Part shown: one piece after another, positions 44,711-56,019 of the stretch
How the letters are laid out: every line of letters begins with the position of its first letter
Position numbering within the stretch: the stretch's first letter is position 1
Assembly: GCA_014529385.2 (NCBI GenBank)
Contig: CM043960.1
Location: forward strand, 118,058,043-118,122,042
Direction of reading: 5' to 3'
Source of the DNA: Adiantum capillus-veneris
Taxonomy: Eukaryota; Streptophyta; Polypodiopsida; Polypodiales; Pteridaceae
Length of the DNA stretch: 64,000 nt
Position numbers and translations under genes: made by a program
The notes under the pieces: generated by a model
Seen by the model: only the letters and a program-made list of their open reading frames with translations
Told to the model about the DNA's origin: nothing
The model's database searches: none

Positions 44711-45683
44711 AAAGAACACACGTAATGAACCTCCTAGAGCTTCCATAATTGAAGTTAAAGAAGAAGGTGCTCATCTCAAAGGATCTCCTCTATGCCATGC
44801 TTGGGGGAAGGCGAGAGAACATGATGCTTTCATTCTCTTTGACAATGGCTCTACTCACAATTTCATATCCACGGAGTTGGCCACTAAGCTAGGCATCCAA
44901 GCCTTTGAGATGGGAAATCCCCTACCAGCCGATAGTGCTTTCAAGGGAGAATAAGTCCCAGTTACTCCCTTAATTGGGAAATTGAGGCTCCATGTCCAAA
45001 GTTATGTGGACAAAGAGGATTTCTTCATCTCTCCCCTTAAGCATGAGGATGTAGTCCTAGGGGCACCATGGTTTTATCGCATGGCAGCCAACATCAAGTT
45101 TCCTGAAAGGCAAATTTACTTTAAGTACAGGGACAAAGACATGTATATATATGCTAACGAGTCAGGTAACACTATACCTGTTGTACATAAGCAAGCTTTT
45201 GATAAGTCAATAAAGAGCTCTATTTCCGTGTACATGATATTTGTAAAAGACTCTCAAAATGAACCTAATGTTCTGTCAAATAAAAATAAAGGGAATAAAA
45301 AAGAATTAGGGCTATCTAATTTTCTTAATGAATTCCAAGTTGTTTTTATTGACGATATCCCTAATGAATTGCCTCCAAAACAAGGGGATGATGACCATGC
45401 AATTGAGCTTCTTCCAGAAAGCTCTCCACCTAATAAACCTCCTTATCAAGTTTCTCAAGCTCAACAAGAGGAAATTATGTGTCAAGTGCATGAGTTGGTT
45501 GAGAAAGGAATGGTTAGGCCTAGTTCATCTCCATTTTGTTCACCAGTTTTATTAGTGCAAAAGAAAGATGGCACCTATCATATGTGTGTCGACTATAGAG
45601 CACTCAATAGGATCACTATCAAAAATAGGTTTCCTGTTCCGCGGGTAGAAGACCTATTTGATAATCTACAAAGATCGACCTAA
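44711..45683 (+). pseudogene. Element B protease and RT N-terminal half
   Basis: Retropepsin active site LFDNGSTHNFIS (DNG in place of DSG), a TAA near 44953, then [33 protein letters not shown] begins with [34 protein letters not shown] and [23 protein letters not shown] at 45681 replaces a Tyr codon in the RST-FNRID segment, so translation would stop in RT. Confidence 0.88.
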
Positions 45684-46657
45684 TTCAATAGGATTGACCT
45701 AAAAAGTGGCTATCACCAAATAAGGATATTTGTTCAAGACATTGTAAAGACCACATTTCGCACTACGTTTGGTCTCTACGAATTCATTGTCACGCATTTT
45801 GGCTTGACCAATGCACCAACTACATTCAATCGCATGATGGAGAAGCTCTTTAGGCCTCACCGCAGTTACATTGGAGTTTTCTTTGATGATATAATCATCT
45901 ACTCCAATTCCTTGGACGAACACAAACAACACCTCCAAGTAATTTTTCAAGTTCTACGAGAGAATAAGCTTTACATAAATCAAAAGAAAAGTGAATTTTT
46001 CTTACAAGAGATTCAGTATTTAGGTCATATTATCTCTAAAGATGGCAGCCAAATGGATCCATCAAAGTTAGAAGTAATAAAAGCATGGCCTAACCCAAAA
46101 AATCTGCATGAATTAAGAAGCTTTATAGGTATGTGTGCATACTATAGACGCTTCATAGAAAATTTCTCACTCATAGCAGGACCATTGCATGAGCTAACAA
46201 AAAAGAATGTTAAGTATGCATGGACTAACAAGGAGAACACTGCTTTTGAAAAGCTTAAAGAGAAGCTTATCTCTCAACCTGTGCTTACACTACGGGATCT
46301 CTCAAAGCCATTTGAGGTCCAATGCGACGCTTGTGGTGATTGCCTCGGAGCCGTGCTGCTCCAAGAAGGGCACGCCATAGCATATGAAAGTTGAAGGCTG
46401 GACTCAGTTGAGCAAGCTCTAGGCATATATGAAAAGGAACTCCTCGCAGTTCTACATGCCTTAGACACGTGGAAGAACTACTTTTTGGGGACTCCTTTCA
46501 TTCTAAGGACGGATCACCAAAGCCTCAAGTACTTCTTGACGCAAATCAAGCTCTCCGACAAACAAATGAGGTGGGCAAATTTTCTTTGACAATTTCATTT
46601 TCATATTGCTCACATGCTTGCAAGCATAATCAAGTAGCTGATGCTCTCTCAAGATGA
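45684..46657 (+). pseudogene. Element B RT C-terminal half and RNase H
   Basis: RT continues: [38 protein letters not shown] and GVFFDDIIIYSNS with catalytic FFDD, then LGHIISKDGSQMDPSKLEVI and CAYYRRFIENFS. RNase H has FEVQCDACGDCLGAVLLQEG. A TGA near 46392 interrupts it, and further frames give LRTDHQSLKYFL- and CKHNQVADALSR-like ends. The element B copy is only mildly diverged from a working domain. Confidence 0.88.
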
Positions 46658-46663
46658 CCGAGA

Positions 46664-47847
46664 GTGAATGCGGTGTTCATAGCAACTCACAATGATCTAT
46701 CTTCTATGATAGATGAGTACGCTATCGATATCGATTTTAAAGATGTGATGTCAGCCCTTGCACTAAGCAAGAAGGAGGAATCATTTACCCTACAAGATGG
46801 TTATCTTCTCTATGGTAATAGGCTATGTGTTACTAACTCATTATGTGAGAAAGTAATGTATGAATCTCATGCTCCTCCATATGCGGGGCATAGAGGGATT
46901 CAAGCTACCCTAAGAGGGATAGAAATGTACTTCTATTGGCCTACCATGAAAGCAAACATACAAGAGTATGTTTCAAAATGTGTGGTTTGCCAAACGAAAA
47001 AGTTTGATAGAGGGAAGCAACCTGGTTTTCTTCAACCTTTGCCAATCCCTTATTCACCATGGGAGAGAATATCCATGGATTTTATCTTTGGATTGCCTAA
47101 GTCTATCCATGGGAATATGGGAATATGGACAATAGTAGACAGGTTCAGCAAGCGCATTTCATACTTGTCAAAAAGACTATTAAGGCCCATCAAATGGCAA
47201 CCCTCTTTATATCACAGATCTTTAAGTACCACGGCTTGCTAATGTCCATAGTGTTGGATAGAGATCTTAGAATGACCATCAATTTTTAGAAGGGTCTCTT
47301 TGAGAATTTAGGTACAACGCTAAATTTCTCTTCGGCCTATCATCCACAAATCGATAGCCAAAGTGAGATAGCTAACCTAAAAAAAAATTATCTACGAAAA
47401 GCTTATGTCACTGAAGTAGATCAAAGGTCCCAATGGGAGAAATACTTACCTTTAGTGGAATATGCGTACAATAACACAATACATACATCCATGGGAAAAG
47501 CACCTTTTGAGGTAATTGAGGGAAGATCAAAAAGTCCCATGGTACTTAAGGTACATGGGAAGATCTTCGCTGCAGATGAATATAGCTACTACCTACAAGA
47601 ATATTTCCAAAAGATTAAAGATAATATATCCATCTCACAGCAAAGGCAAAAGGCTGCTGCTAACAAGCACAGAAGAGCCCTGGCCTTTAAAGAAAATGAT
47701 TGGGTCTTGCTAAAATTTCCCAAGGCTCGGTTAAGGCACACGACGGGAAAGAATCCTACGGGACACCAAAAATACTATGCTAAACTAGCAAAAAGGTACT
47801 ATGGCCCCTTTCAGATTCTTAAGCCAATCAATGAGACGGCTTATTAG
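46664..47847 (+). pseudogene. Element B integrase
   Basis: The zinc domain HAPPYAGHRGIQATLRGIEMYFYWPTM...CVVCQTKK has H, H, C and C. The core begins SPWERISMDFIFGLPKS and reads DRFSKRISY in a first frame; later frames hold the second Asp region near 47255 and the YHPQIDSQSE region near 47340. The block 47455-47847 (EYAYNNTIHTSMGKAPFEVIEG to LAKRYYGPFQILKPI) covers the core end and GPF module. Stops near 47240 and 47290 and a frameshift inactivate it. Confidence 0.87.
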
Positions 47848-48152
47848 CTCAAGTTGCCCAACCATTGGCTCATACACAATGCTTTCCATGTGAGCCTATT
47901 AAAACCTTACAAAGGAGAGCCACCCCAAGAAGCAACCATAGAAGACCCACCGGAGATTGAAGACCAAGAAGAGGTATTGTAGCCAGAGTCCATTCCCCGA
48001 CACGAAGACAAGGTATTGAGAGGTGGTAAGATTATCTGACGGTATCTTATAAAGTTTAAGAATTATCCTTTTGAAGATGCTAGATGGATGCAAGGCATAC
48101 AATTAAAGGATAACCTAAACCTTGTCAATGCTTACAATGATTCCCTAGAGTA
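47848..48152 (+). pseudogene. Element B chromodomain
   Basis: After a TAG the frame reads LPNHWLIHNAFHVSLLKPYKG, the usual lead-in. A Pro/Glu-rich linker follows, then GGKIIxRYLIKFKNYPFEDARWM, a chromodomain core with one TGA (48036-48038) before RYLIKF. It ends at the TAA near 48150. Chromodomains at the integrase C-terminus define chromoviruses and direct insertion to modified chromatin (known for the family). Confidence 0.8.
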
Positions 48153-48489
48153 AGAAAATGTAAATATGTTTTAAATGAACAATGTTTTTGTCTTATAAGA
48201 CTCTTTTTTTGTTAATTGTGTACAAATGTTAAAATGTATGCATGCTTAGGATCACGTTTGCGGAGACAATGTCTCCCAAACACCAAGTAGAGCTTGTCAC
48301 TCTACTATGGAAGATTGATAGGACTAATGCACAGACATGCTTGTGGCAGCTTCGGCTCTCAAGCACCAAATGGATTAGTCATCCATTGTGGAACTGTGTC
48401 GTAGGGTAACATAGGGATCCTATATCCGCTAAGCAAAGGACTAATGACTATGCTTTATCATCTCTACCTCATAGTCGAGGACGACTATG

Positions 48490-48508
48490 ACTTGAAGAGA
48501 GAGGTAAT
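48490..48508 (+). promoter_or_regulatory. Polypurine tract of element B
   Basis: GAAGAGAGAGGTAA directly before the 3' LTR start TGTCAAG. Confidence 0.75.
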
Positions 48509-50176
48509 GTCAAGATAACTAATATTTAATTCTCCTAAATGATTTTTTCATGTTAAACTGATCATTTAATATGGGGAAGTACATTTAATATGGGGAAGTA
48601 CGAGGGGAGAAAAAGCTAGATTATTAGTAAGGCTAGCAGACTGGTCAAAGTAGGGGGACCACAAGAGGGATCCAAAGGGGTACCATCTGCAGAAGTGCAA
48701 TGTGCAATGTATGGGCTCCAAAGACCTTAGAGTTCATCCCACTAAGACTTCCAAAAGGCTACGTTCCAAAATTTCAAAGTGTAAGTCCAATGGTCAAATG
48801 TTAATGCAATTGGATGCTTTGTGTGTGCACAAACTCCAATTAGCTAGAGGACAAATTAGAGGGCGAGTTGGGAAGATGAAAGTTTGAGAAGTGACTAGAC
48901 ACACACACACACACACACACACTATACACCTAAGCTTACCCTTTCCACAAAGTAAAGAGGACACATGTCAGGCATGCAAAGAAACCCCCAATTCTTGCCT
49001 GAATCCTATTGGATGGGCATAGAGGTGGACCAATGATAAGTTAGCTAGTGTAAACTAAATTTTTATTTTTATAAATGCTCAAAAAAATAACGAATAAGAA
49101 ATAGTCTCCCTAAAAGACTATTGGACAGTCAAAAGGTCCCATGATAATTAAGCAGTTCCTAAAATTTCTTAATTCCTATTGGCCAAAGGACTAAAAGGTC
49201 CAATAGCAATGTAGATAATTAAATTAATTATTTGGCATTTACAAAATAGGAAAAAGGGTGGACACTTGTCACAAGGCTCTTGACTGGGCCTCTCAAAGGC
49301 TATTGGCCAAATTATTTACGGGCCAATAGGAAGCCAGCAAGGGGTGAAACTCATACTCAAATACTATTGGCTAGGCTTTTCAAGGGCCAATAGGAATGCA
49401 GCATGAGTAATTGGCAAGGCAGGTCAACCAAGAGGAGAGAGGGGGTTGTTTTGAAGGGCATTATTCCACACACACTCACACAACTCATGTGTAGAGCAAG
49501 AAAATCATCTCCTTCTCCAAGCTTTAATGGAAAGCTCATTTTCTTGTCCAAGTTTGAGAATGGAGGCCTACACCAACAACTCTTGGATATGGAATGCAAA
49601 TCCAACCAAGAGCCAAGCTTCAATGCCATACTTCTCTCCTCTATTATCTAATTACTAAGCTAGGCTAAGCTACAAGAGCAATTAAGTGAGGAAATACTTC
49701 TTTCTCGTAAGAATACTCCTTCTTCCTCTAATCTACTCTCATACCCCGCTAGCTCTCACCATCTTCGAAGGTGTGTGAGGTCTTGGGTCTAAGACCAACA
49801 AGTAATTGATGTTATGTCTTATCACGTATAAGTTTGGCGCATGAAACTTCCATCTTCATAGCACCGACGATTTTTTACCAAGGAACGCAAAGAATTGTAT
49901 TGTACAAAGTCTCTCTTAATGGGAGAAGTTATAATACAAATGCCTAATGGAGGGGGCACCGGTCCATGTAAATCCGGTCCTCAATAGTTGTCAATTGTTC
50001 TGTTTCTCTCCCTCTTTCAAGTATTGTTATGTCAAACTAATTAGGTGTTATGCTAAACTTTTTATCTCCAACCAAGCACTCTTGTATGCTCATTAGGAAT
50101 TTGCTCTTAATGAAATGCTCACTATGTTAAGTTATTTTCCGCTATTCACAAGCTTTATAGACCACTAATTGTTACA
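48509..50176 (+). repeat. Element B 3' LTR
   Basis: 1668 bp, TGTCAAG to TTGTTACA, uninterrupted. It carries a 19-bp tandem duplication (48564-48601) absent from the 5' LTR, a (CA)n run at 48900-48922 and the cluster of CCAAT/ATTGG boxes (about 49005-49400). Confidence 0.93.
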
Positions 50177-51370
50177 GCTATGGCTCCAAGACTTGTCTCC
50201 ACGCTGATGCTCATAGTGTTTTACCGCTCTAGGACATATAGTGTGCCCTCCGGCCTCATAAGTTTGCATGTGGGATCATAAGGTGCCCTCCTCAGGACCT
50301 TAGACCTCTGCATGTGGGATCATAAGGTGCCACATGGTGCCTCCTTGCAAGGCCCCTTCCAAGGACCTTCCGAACCTACCGCAAAAACTTCAAAAAAGAT
50401 TCCTTTTTTCCCTGCTGCTTCAAAGCCCTATTTTTCAATGCTTAGGGACCGGATTTCCGATTTGTTAAATCTCATGCAAACTCTTGGTGTCGAACTTCAA
50501 TTCCACTGCCTTGCTTTGCACTCCCATGGTCTTGCGACCTCAAACCACGTGCACCAAAGTAGCAAAAAAACATATGGTACCTCCACGACCATTGCCAACT
50601 GCCGACTTTGATCAATCATAACTTTTTGATCCGATGCCCGATTAATGAGTCGTAAACTCCCATGGTCTTCATGTTGTCGAGGAATATGTGTTCAAAACGT
50701 GAGCCGGGCAGGCGACGGGCCTCTGGCTGTGGGAGGTGTGAAAGAGAGAGAACAAGAGACACTGATGAAACTTACTCTGGAAATCACCGCAATCATCAAT
50801 TAATTGAATACTACCTTGAGTACAACTTGGTCCTTAGCCAAGGTGGGCTGTCTCAACAACACCGTCACTTGGATCAGTTGCTGCTGACTAGGAGTTTAGG
50901 CTTCCATTTACAGGATTAACCGGGCCATTAATGACACTGGACTTAACAAATTGCTAATTCAATCTCTAACGAATGATGGTGATGGAAATTTTCCTCATGT
51001 CTCTTCATCTGCTTCAAATGCCCGTGGATTCTGCACTCTTCAATTCAATTCACTGCCTCAATCACCAATGCTTTAGACCGGTTAATTGTCATTCTCTAAT
51101 TGTAACTTCCTCATGCTTCTTACCTTGCTTCGTTTACCGTGCATGCCTTCTCCTGCTTTCTTTCTTGCTTTTGTTCAAGGCCAAGCTCGCCTTCTCAAGC
51201 TTACTCGCTTTGACCTCGATTGCTTTGACCAAGCCTTTGCTTGCTCAAGCCTCGACAAGCTCTTCTCGACCTTGATTTGCTTTAATCACTTCACGCCTTG
51301 ATTCTTGCCTTGTCTAACTTGCCAAGCTTGAGAGCGAGAGAGAGCGAGAACAAGCTTTGCTTGCTCTGAG
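50177..51370. other. No gene recognised
   Basis: Follows the element B duplication and probably continues the DNA left of 19963. A 22-bp direct repeat (GCATGTGGGATCATAAGGTG core) occurs at 50266-50287 and 50310-50331. The ORFs are short and show no motif. Confidence 0.5.
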
Positions 51371-51665
51371 GATGAGAGCGAGAGAGAGGGAGCTCTTTCC
51401 TCTTTTGATGTGAGCCCTCATCACCTTCGTTTTCTTCTTCTTGCCCTCGTTCCCTCCTTCAACTCTTGCATTGCCTGTCTCCACTTAGCTAGCTTTGAGG
51501 ATGAGAGCGAGAGAGAGGGAGCTCTTTCCTCTTTTGCTGGGAGCCCTCCTCGCCTTTGTTTTCTTCTTCTTGCCCTTGTTCCCTCCTTCAACTCTTGCTT
51601 TGTCTGTCTCCACTTAGCTAGCTTTGAGGATGAGAGTGAGAGAGAGGGAGCTTTGCCTCTTCGAG
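51371..51665. repeat. 129-bp tandem repeat
   Basis: Units start at 51371, 51500 and 51629 with GATGAGAG(C/T)GAGAGAGAGG. The first two are complete (129 bp) and the third is partial. The plus-strand ORF at 51410-51772 is produced by this repeat and is not considered a gene. Confidence 0.85.
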
Positions 51666-51764
51666 TCCTCTTCCTCTTCTTGCCCTTCGACTCCCTTTAT
51701 TTTCCTGTTACCGTCTTCAACAACCCCTCGACTTCATGCCCTCCTTTTTCTCAAAGTTCGCCAT

Positions 51765-51788
51765 CCCATTAGCGATGTCGCTAATGGG
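51765..51788. repeat. 11-bp inverted repeat with 2-base centre
   Basis: CCCATTAGCGA then TG then TCGCTAATGGG, a perfect hairpin. Confidence 0.85.
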
Positions 51789-53327
51789 AACGGCTTCTTG
51801 GTGACGTGGCAGTCCAACCGGGGAGGAGCACCAAAGTTGACGAAACTAGGGCCGAATCTGAGCGCCCTGACAATCTGAGCCAATTTTCTCTCTTGTGCAC
51901 CGCCGTCTGAGCAACAGTGCTCCCAGTGCGAGCCTCTTCCCTTGCTTCTCGTGGTCTCCTTCTTTTCCTTCATGCCATCGACCTCCTTTCCTCTTTCTCC
52001 CCTTTTACTTTTTCACTTGCCCTTATTTTTCCCACTGGGCGGCCGGCTTTTTTACTTCATTGGGCAGCCTTGTGCCTTGTAAGGCCACCACACATGGCAT
52101 ACATATCGGCCAAGGCAATGCCTTGCGTGACACCTTTTCTCTAGTAGCCATTGGCTAACAATATCGTCGTGAATTTGATGCCTGTATCATCTTACATGGT
52201 GCCGCTTGCCTTCAGGTTACAAGCATACATAATTGCATTTGGAGAGTTGTCCCATCATGCATTTCTCCAGCTTCCTGGCCCTGCCTCTGTTAGGTTAAGC
52301 CCGCAATCATTGGATTCCAAAAGATGTCATTTAGGACATGATACTCCTACAGCACACACTGCTCCCGCACATCAAAACCTGGATAAAGCTCAAAAATTCC
52401 CAGATAGCATTCCGACTAAGCGGACCGAACTAGTACAGAGCCGACCCCCAGTGAATCTTTAACGGGCTAATATCTTGGCGATCGGGACTCCGATCATTGA
52501 TCCGAAAAGACCGACGCGCTCCACAAAGTGAGCACTTCATGCCCATGCATTCATTTCATCTCTATCACCTCAAGCTGCAGTTGCCCAATCTGGTACAGAT
52601 CTGCAATCGACTCAAACTTCAACATGCCATAACTTCTTCATCGTAGCTCCAATTGATTATGAGGTCCCTGCCCCTTTTTGAGAGGAGCGGAGTACCTTAT
52701 ATAGGTCTCTAATCCTAAAAAAGAAAAACCAACGGACATTGCCTTAGCTACTACATAGCCACGGGCATGAACCGTTAGTGAAGGATTGGTCCTATCTCGC
52801 TATGGCGGAGCGTGACCACCATAACCCTATCTAAAAACTATCTATAATCAATTATACCTAAAAGTATAAATCTTAGAGTGACCAACCTGTGCGCTTTTTC
52901 CCCCATGTTTCAGAAGCACAGCCGCCAAGGTTTGTCTCTTTTAAGATTTATGACTAAAAAATAAAAAAATAAAAAAATTCTAGCGTTGGAAAGTTACCCG
53001 ACTCATCAGGTCCACCCGTCCATAGAATGATACCGTCGGGGTATCATTCTCCCACTTTCCACACCACACCCTTATTTTTTTGTCTAATTACTACCACACT
53101 GTTTAAACATACATGTTCCTTTACTTTATTTATGATACTGGTTCGTTAAAACAGCCCTTCAAACAGTATTACAAACAATAGTCAAACAAGAAGTCGTCCA
53201 ATTTTAAACCAACAACCCTTGGATTAGGTTCACTCAAAAATCTCTACTGGCACTATTATGTCCGATCGGTATGTTAAGTATGGAGCCTGATTTACCCTTG
53301 TAATTTTCTGTGGTAAAAGCGCACATT
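51789..53327. other. No gene recognised
   Basis: Only short ORFs without motifs. A TTATATAGG sequence near 52698 and a short hairpin at 53024 are present. It may be part of an LTR, but I see no partner copy. Confidence 0.45.
53024..53050. repeat. 11-bp hairpin with 5-base loop
   Basis: AGAATGATACC, loop GTCGG, then GGTATCATTCT; perfect stem. Confidence 0.85.
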
Positions 53328-53440
53328 TGTAAGGCCCCCATTATGAGGAGAAGCCATCGTGCGTGAAGGAAAATCACTCACTGGAAACCAAAATTTTCAC
53401 GGACAAGAATCAGGGGCAACTTTAAAGGCCGGAATATTCT

Positions 53441-53575
53441 TTTTCGCCGGAATATTATGGCCGGACGGCGGCCGGAAAGTGGTCGGAAAACAACCGGTCG
53501 GTTGGCCGGTGGCCGGTAGTCAATGGCCGATGGTCGGAAGTCAATGGCCGGTGGCCGGTGGCCGAATTCAAAAGC
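53441..53575. repeat. GGCCGG/CCGGTGG-rich short repeats in element D U3
   Basis: GGCCGG, GGTGGCCGG and AGTCAATGGCCG recur about every 10-25 bases, against a background of AT-rich DNA. They lie 120-250 bases upstream of the TATA box. Confidence 0.75.
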
Positions 53576-53693
53576 GGACTTGTCTTCTCAAGGGCAGCCA
53601 CACATGGGCGGATTGGAGGGTCCGATTTGGACTTATTCGCACAAGGACGGCTACACATGGCTGTCTCTCATAAGAGAGGGCAGCCCTTTTGGC

Positions 53694-53702
53694 CTATAAA
53701 AG
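53694..53702 (+). promoter_or_regulatory. TATA box of element D LTR
   Basis: CTATAAAAGG about two thirds into the LTR, in the position expected for LTR promoters. Confidence 0.65.
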
Positions 53703-54010
53703 GAGGCCATTTCTACACACATTTCATAGTGTGAAGTTGATGCAACAAGGTGAGTGTGAGGTGGTGAGAGTGAAGCAAGGCGGGAGCTCCATTAAGGGTA
53801 TAATCCCTTTGTAAACTACTTCTTGTTTTGAAGTACTAAAGCCATTGAGTGGCTACTTTCCCGTGGACGTAGCCCACATTGGGTGAACCACGTATATCGT
53901 GTGTACTCTCTCTCGCTCTCTACTCTATAATCTCGTGTATATAAATCTATCTCTCTCCATTAAGTAATCTACTCAATTATCTATTTAGCTACGTCTTATT
54001 TCCTAACAAC

Positions 54011-54028
54011 TGGTATCAGAGCAAGGTT
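54011..54028 (+). promoter_or_regulatory. Primer-binding site of element D (initiator Met tRNA)
   Basis: TGGTATCAGAGCAAGGTT, identical to the plant initiator-Met site for its first 12 bases, two bases after the LTR. Confidence 0.9.
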
Positions 54029-54081
54029 TGCTCGTAGCTAAATTATCTCAAGGAAAGGATTCCTTGAATTGAGTGGGAGTT

Positions 54082-55187
54082 ATGGCGGAGGAAGGGAAGC
54101 TCAAGATTGAGAAGTTCAACGGTAAAAACTACCAACATTGGAAGATGCAGATTGAAGACTATCTCTACCAGAAGGACCTCTATTTGCCACTAGGCGGTCT
54201 TGCGAAGAAGCCTGCAACAATGGCAGATGAAGCATGGATTGTCCTTGATCGAAAGGCACTGGGAACAATCCGGTTAAGCTTGGCGTCAACGGTGGCCTTC
54301 AATGTTTTGGAGATGAAGACCACGGAGGACTTGATGAAGTCACTTGACGACTTCTACGAGAAACCATCGGCATCCAATAAGGTATTTCTTATGAAGCGCT
54401 TGTTCAATCTAAAGATGGCAGAGAATGGTTCAGTTGCAGAACACCTAAATGACTTTAACACAAACATAAGTCAACTTCGATCAGTGAAAATCAATTTCGA
54501 TGACGAAGTGCGAGCTCTCCTTATACTATCATCTCTACCAGATAGTTGGGACAGCCTTGTGATGGCTGTAAGTAATTCTATCCCTGGCACAAATACTCTT
54601 AAGTTTGATGATGTTGTGGGTGTTCTCCTAAGCGAGGAAATGCGAAGGAGAAGCACAGGAGAATCATCAAGTGCTGCACTATCAGTGGAAACAAGAGGAA
54701 GGCTTAAGGAGAGGTTCAAAAACCAAAAGGGTCGTGATTGCTCAAGGCGGAGCAAGTCACGCACAAAGTCAGTTCTTGAATGTTGGAACTACGGCAAGAA
54801 GGGCCACGTCAAGAAGGATTGCTGGTCCAAGAAGAAGAAGGAGACAGAGTCTCAAGACAACAAGCCAACATCGGAGGCCAATGTGGCAGGTAAAGTAGAG
54901 CAAGATGCTCTAATTCTCTCATTAGACAATGTGTCTAATTCTTGGATAGTAGATTCCGGGGCTTCATTCCATGCGACACCACACAAGCAACATTTCCAAG
55001 ACTACACCAAAGGTAATTTTGGGTATGTATACTTGGGAGATGATGAAGCTTGTGAGATTGTCGGCAAAGGTACAGTTTCTGTCAAAACTGCTAACGGAAA
55101 TGAATGGAAGCTTAAAGATGTTAGGCATGTTCCTTCTCTTCGCAAAAATTTGATCTCTACAGGACAATTGGACGATGAAGGTCAAAT
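54082..55187 (+). CDS. Element D copia gag and protease start, truncated
   Basis: The ATG at 54082 begins MAEEGKLKIEKFNGKNYQHWKMQIEDYL, a copia gag (UBN2-type). It has MKTTEDLMKSLDDFYE, VFLMKRLFNLKMAENGSVAEHL and LLILSSLPDSWDSLV. The zinc knuckle reads CWNYGKKGHVKKDC, with the second Cys replaced by Tyr. The retropepsin follows: WIVDSGASFHATPHKQHF and VRHVPSLRKNLISTGQLDDEG. The frame is otherwise open over about 370 codons. It runs into reverse-oriented element C integrase at about 55187, so integrase, RT and the 3' LTR are missing. Confidence 0.9.
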
Positions 55188-55731
55188 TTGAAGCGTATAT
55201 TGAAGCCACAGCTTTTACGCAAAGCTCATCTAGCTTTTCAAGGTCGTTTATTCTATCTAAAAGCTCATGTCCTGTCCACTCTAATTCCGTAGCTACTCTC
55301 AGTGTTGGAATTAAAAATTCTATTGGTGAAATAACATTCAAACCAAAAACCATGTTGTATGGGGTCGTTCCTATCGATGTTTTATATGCTACCCTATACG
55401 CCCATAATGTCGAATGCAATCTCTGGTCCCAATCAGTTCTCGACTCAGATACAATCTTTGTAAGAACCATGCATATGGCTTTGTTCGTCACCTCAGCTTG
55501 TCCATTGGCTTGTGGATGATATGGAGCTGATTTACGATGTATTACCATGAATTCATCTAGAAGGATCTCTATCACTTCATTTATGAAGTGTGTGCCTCGA
55601 TCACTCACAATTTCTATTCGTAATCCATATCGTACAAAGACGTATTCATACAAAAATTGTGTCGTGGTCCTGGCATCGGCTATTTGAGTTGCTTTTGCCT
55701 CAACCCACTTTGTTAGATAGTCCGTCGCCAC
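55188..55731 (-). pseudogene. Element C integrase core
   Basis: ATDYLTKWVEA (Asp after the expected GPI segment), EIVSDRGTHFINEV with the second Asp, and PYHPQANGQAEVTNKAI with the catalytic Glu. WAYRVAYKTSIGTTPYNMVFG follows. The frame then runs on into antisense copia sequence below 55188, which is artefactual. The C-terminal domain is missing. Confidence 0.88.
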
Positions 55732-55740
55732 AATGATGTA

Positions 55741-56019
55741 TTATGCATGAGTCCTATATGTTGGAGGTGAGATAGGTCCAACATAATCAATCCCCCATTT
55801 TGCAAAGGCTCTTGCTCCCATCATTGGTCTAAGCGGCATATCATCTCTTTTCAATGGTACTTTTGTCCGCTGACAATCATCACATCGTTTTACGTATTCC
55901 TCAGCATCCATGTGTAATGTCGGCCACCATATTCCTGCAGCTAAGACAATTTTTGTTGTCTTATCACCTGAGAAATGGCCTCCACCTACTCCTCCATGAG
56001 CTTGCTCTAGGATTATCAC
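55741..56019 (-). pseudogene. Element C second H2C2 zinc module and integrase start
   Basis: EQAHGGVGGGHFSGDK...WWPTLHMDAEEYVKRCDDCQ holds His and Cys pairs (two His seven residues apart, CX2C). FAKWGIDYVGPI follows, the first Asp of the integrase core. It directly follows, after one in-frame TAG near 56127, the region with a first such module. The preceding LYKRGKDNQLRICASESEYV segment repeats the YHLGTDNILRLC...EEYN segment before the first module. Confidence 0.85.

Larger units (their letters stand above)
19963..50176 (+). mobile_element. Element B: chromovirus (Ty3/gypsy), 30 kb with nested insertions
   Basis: A plus-strand element with both LTRs (19963-28913 interrupted; 48509-50176), starting TGTCA and ending TTACA. 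Flanks GCCAT (19958-19962) and GCTAT (50177-50181) form a 5-bp duplication with one change. Inside are an initiator-Met-type primer site, gag, protease, RT, RNase H, integrase, a chromodomain and a polypurine tract. Removing the copia insertion in the 5' LTR and the LTR/Element 2 insertion in gag leaves about 9 kb. Stops in gag, RT, integrase and chromodomain show it is inactive. Confidence 0.92.
53328..54008 (+). repeat. Element D (copia) 5' LTR
   Basis: 681 bp from TGTAAGGCCCC to CCTAACA, directly followed by a primer site. The right edge is supported by the primer site; the left edge is inferred from the TGT...ACA symmetry. It contains a GGCCGG-rich repeat block upstream of a TATA box. Confidence 0.75.

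Noticed and set aside
51410-51772. A secreted or repeat protein gene
   Set aside because: The frame is generated by a 129-bp tandem repeat; no signal peptide, promoter or homologous domain is evident.
52960-53060. CTGATGAGTC on the minus strand, resembling a hammerhead ribozyme core (as in retrozymes)
   Set aside because: The required GAAA after a helix II stem is not present, and the flanking stems do not form.
54964-55731. A single 255-codon integrase ORF
   Set aside because: Its C-terminal ~70 codons are antisense copia D sequence beyond the junction at about 55188.
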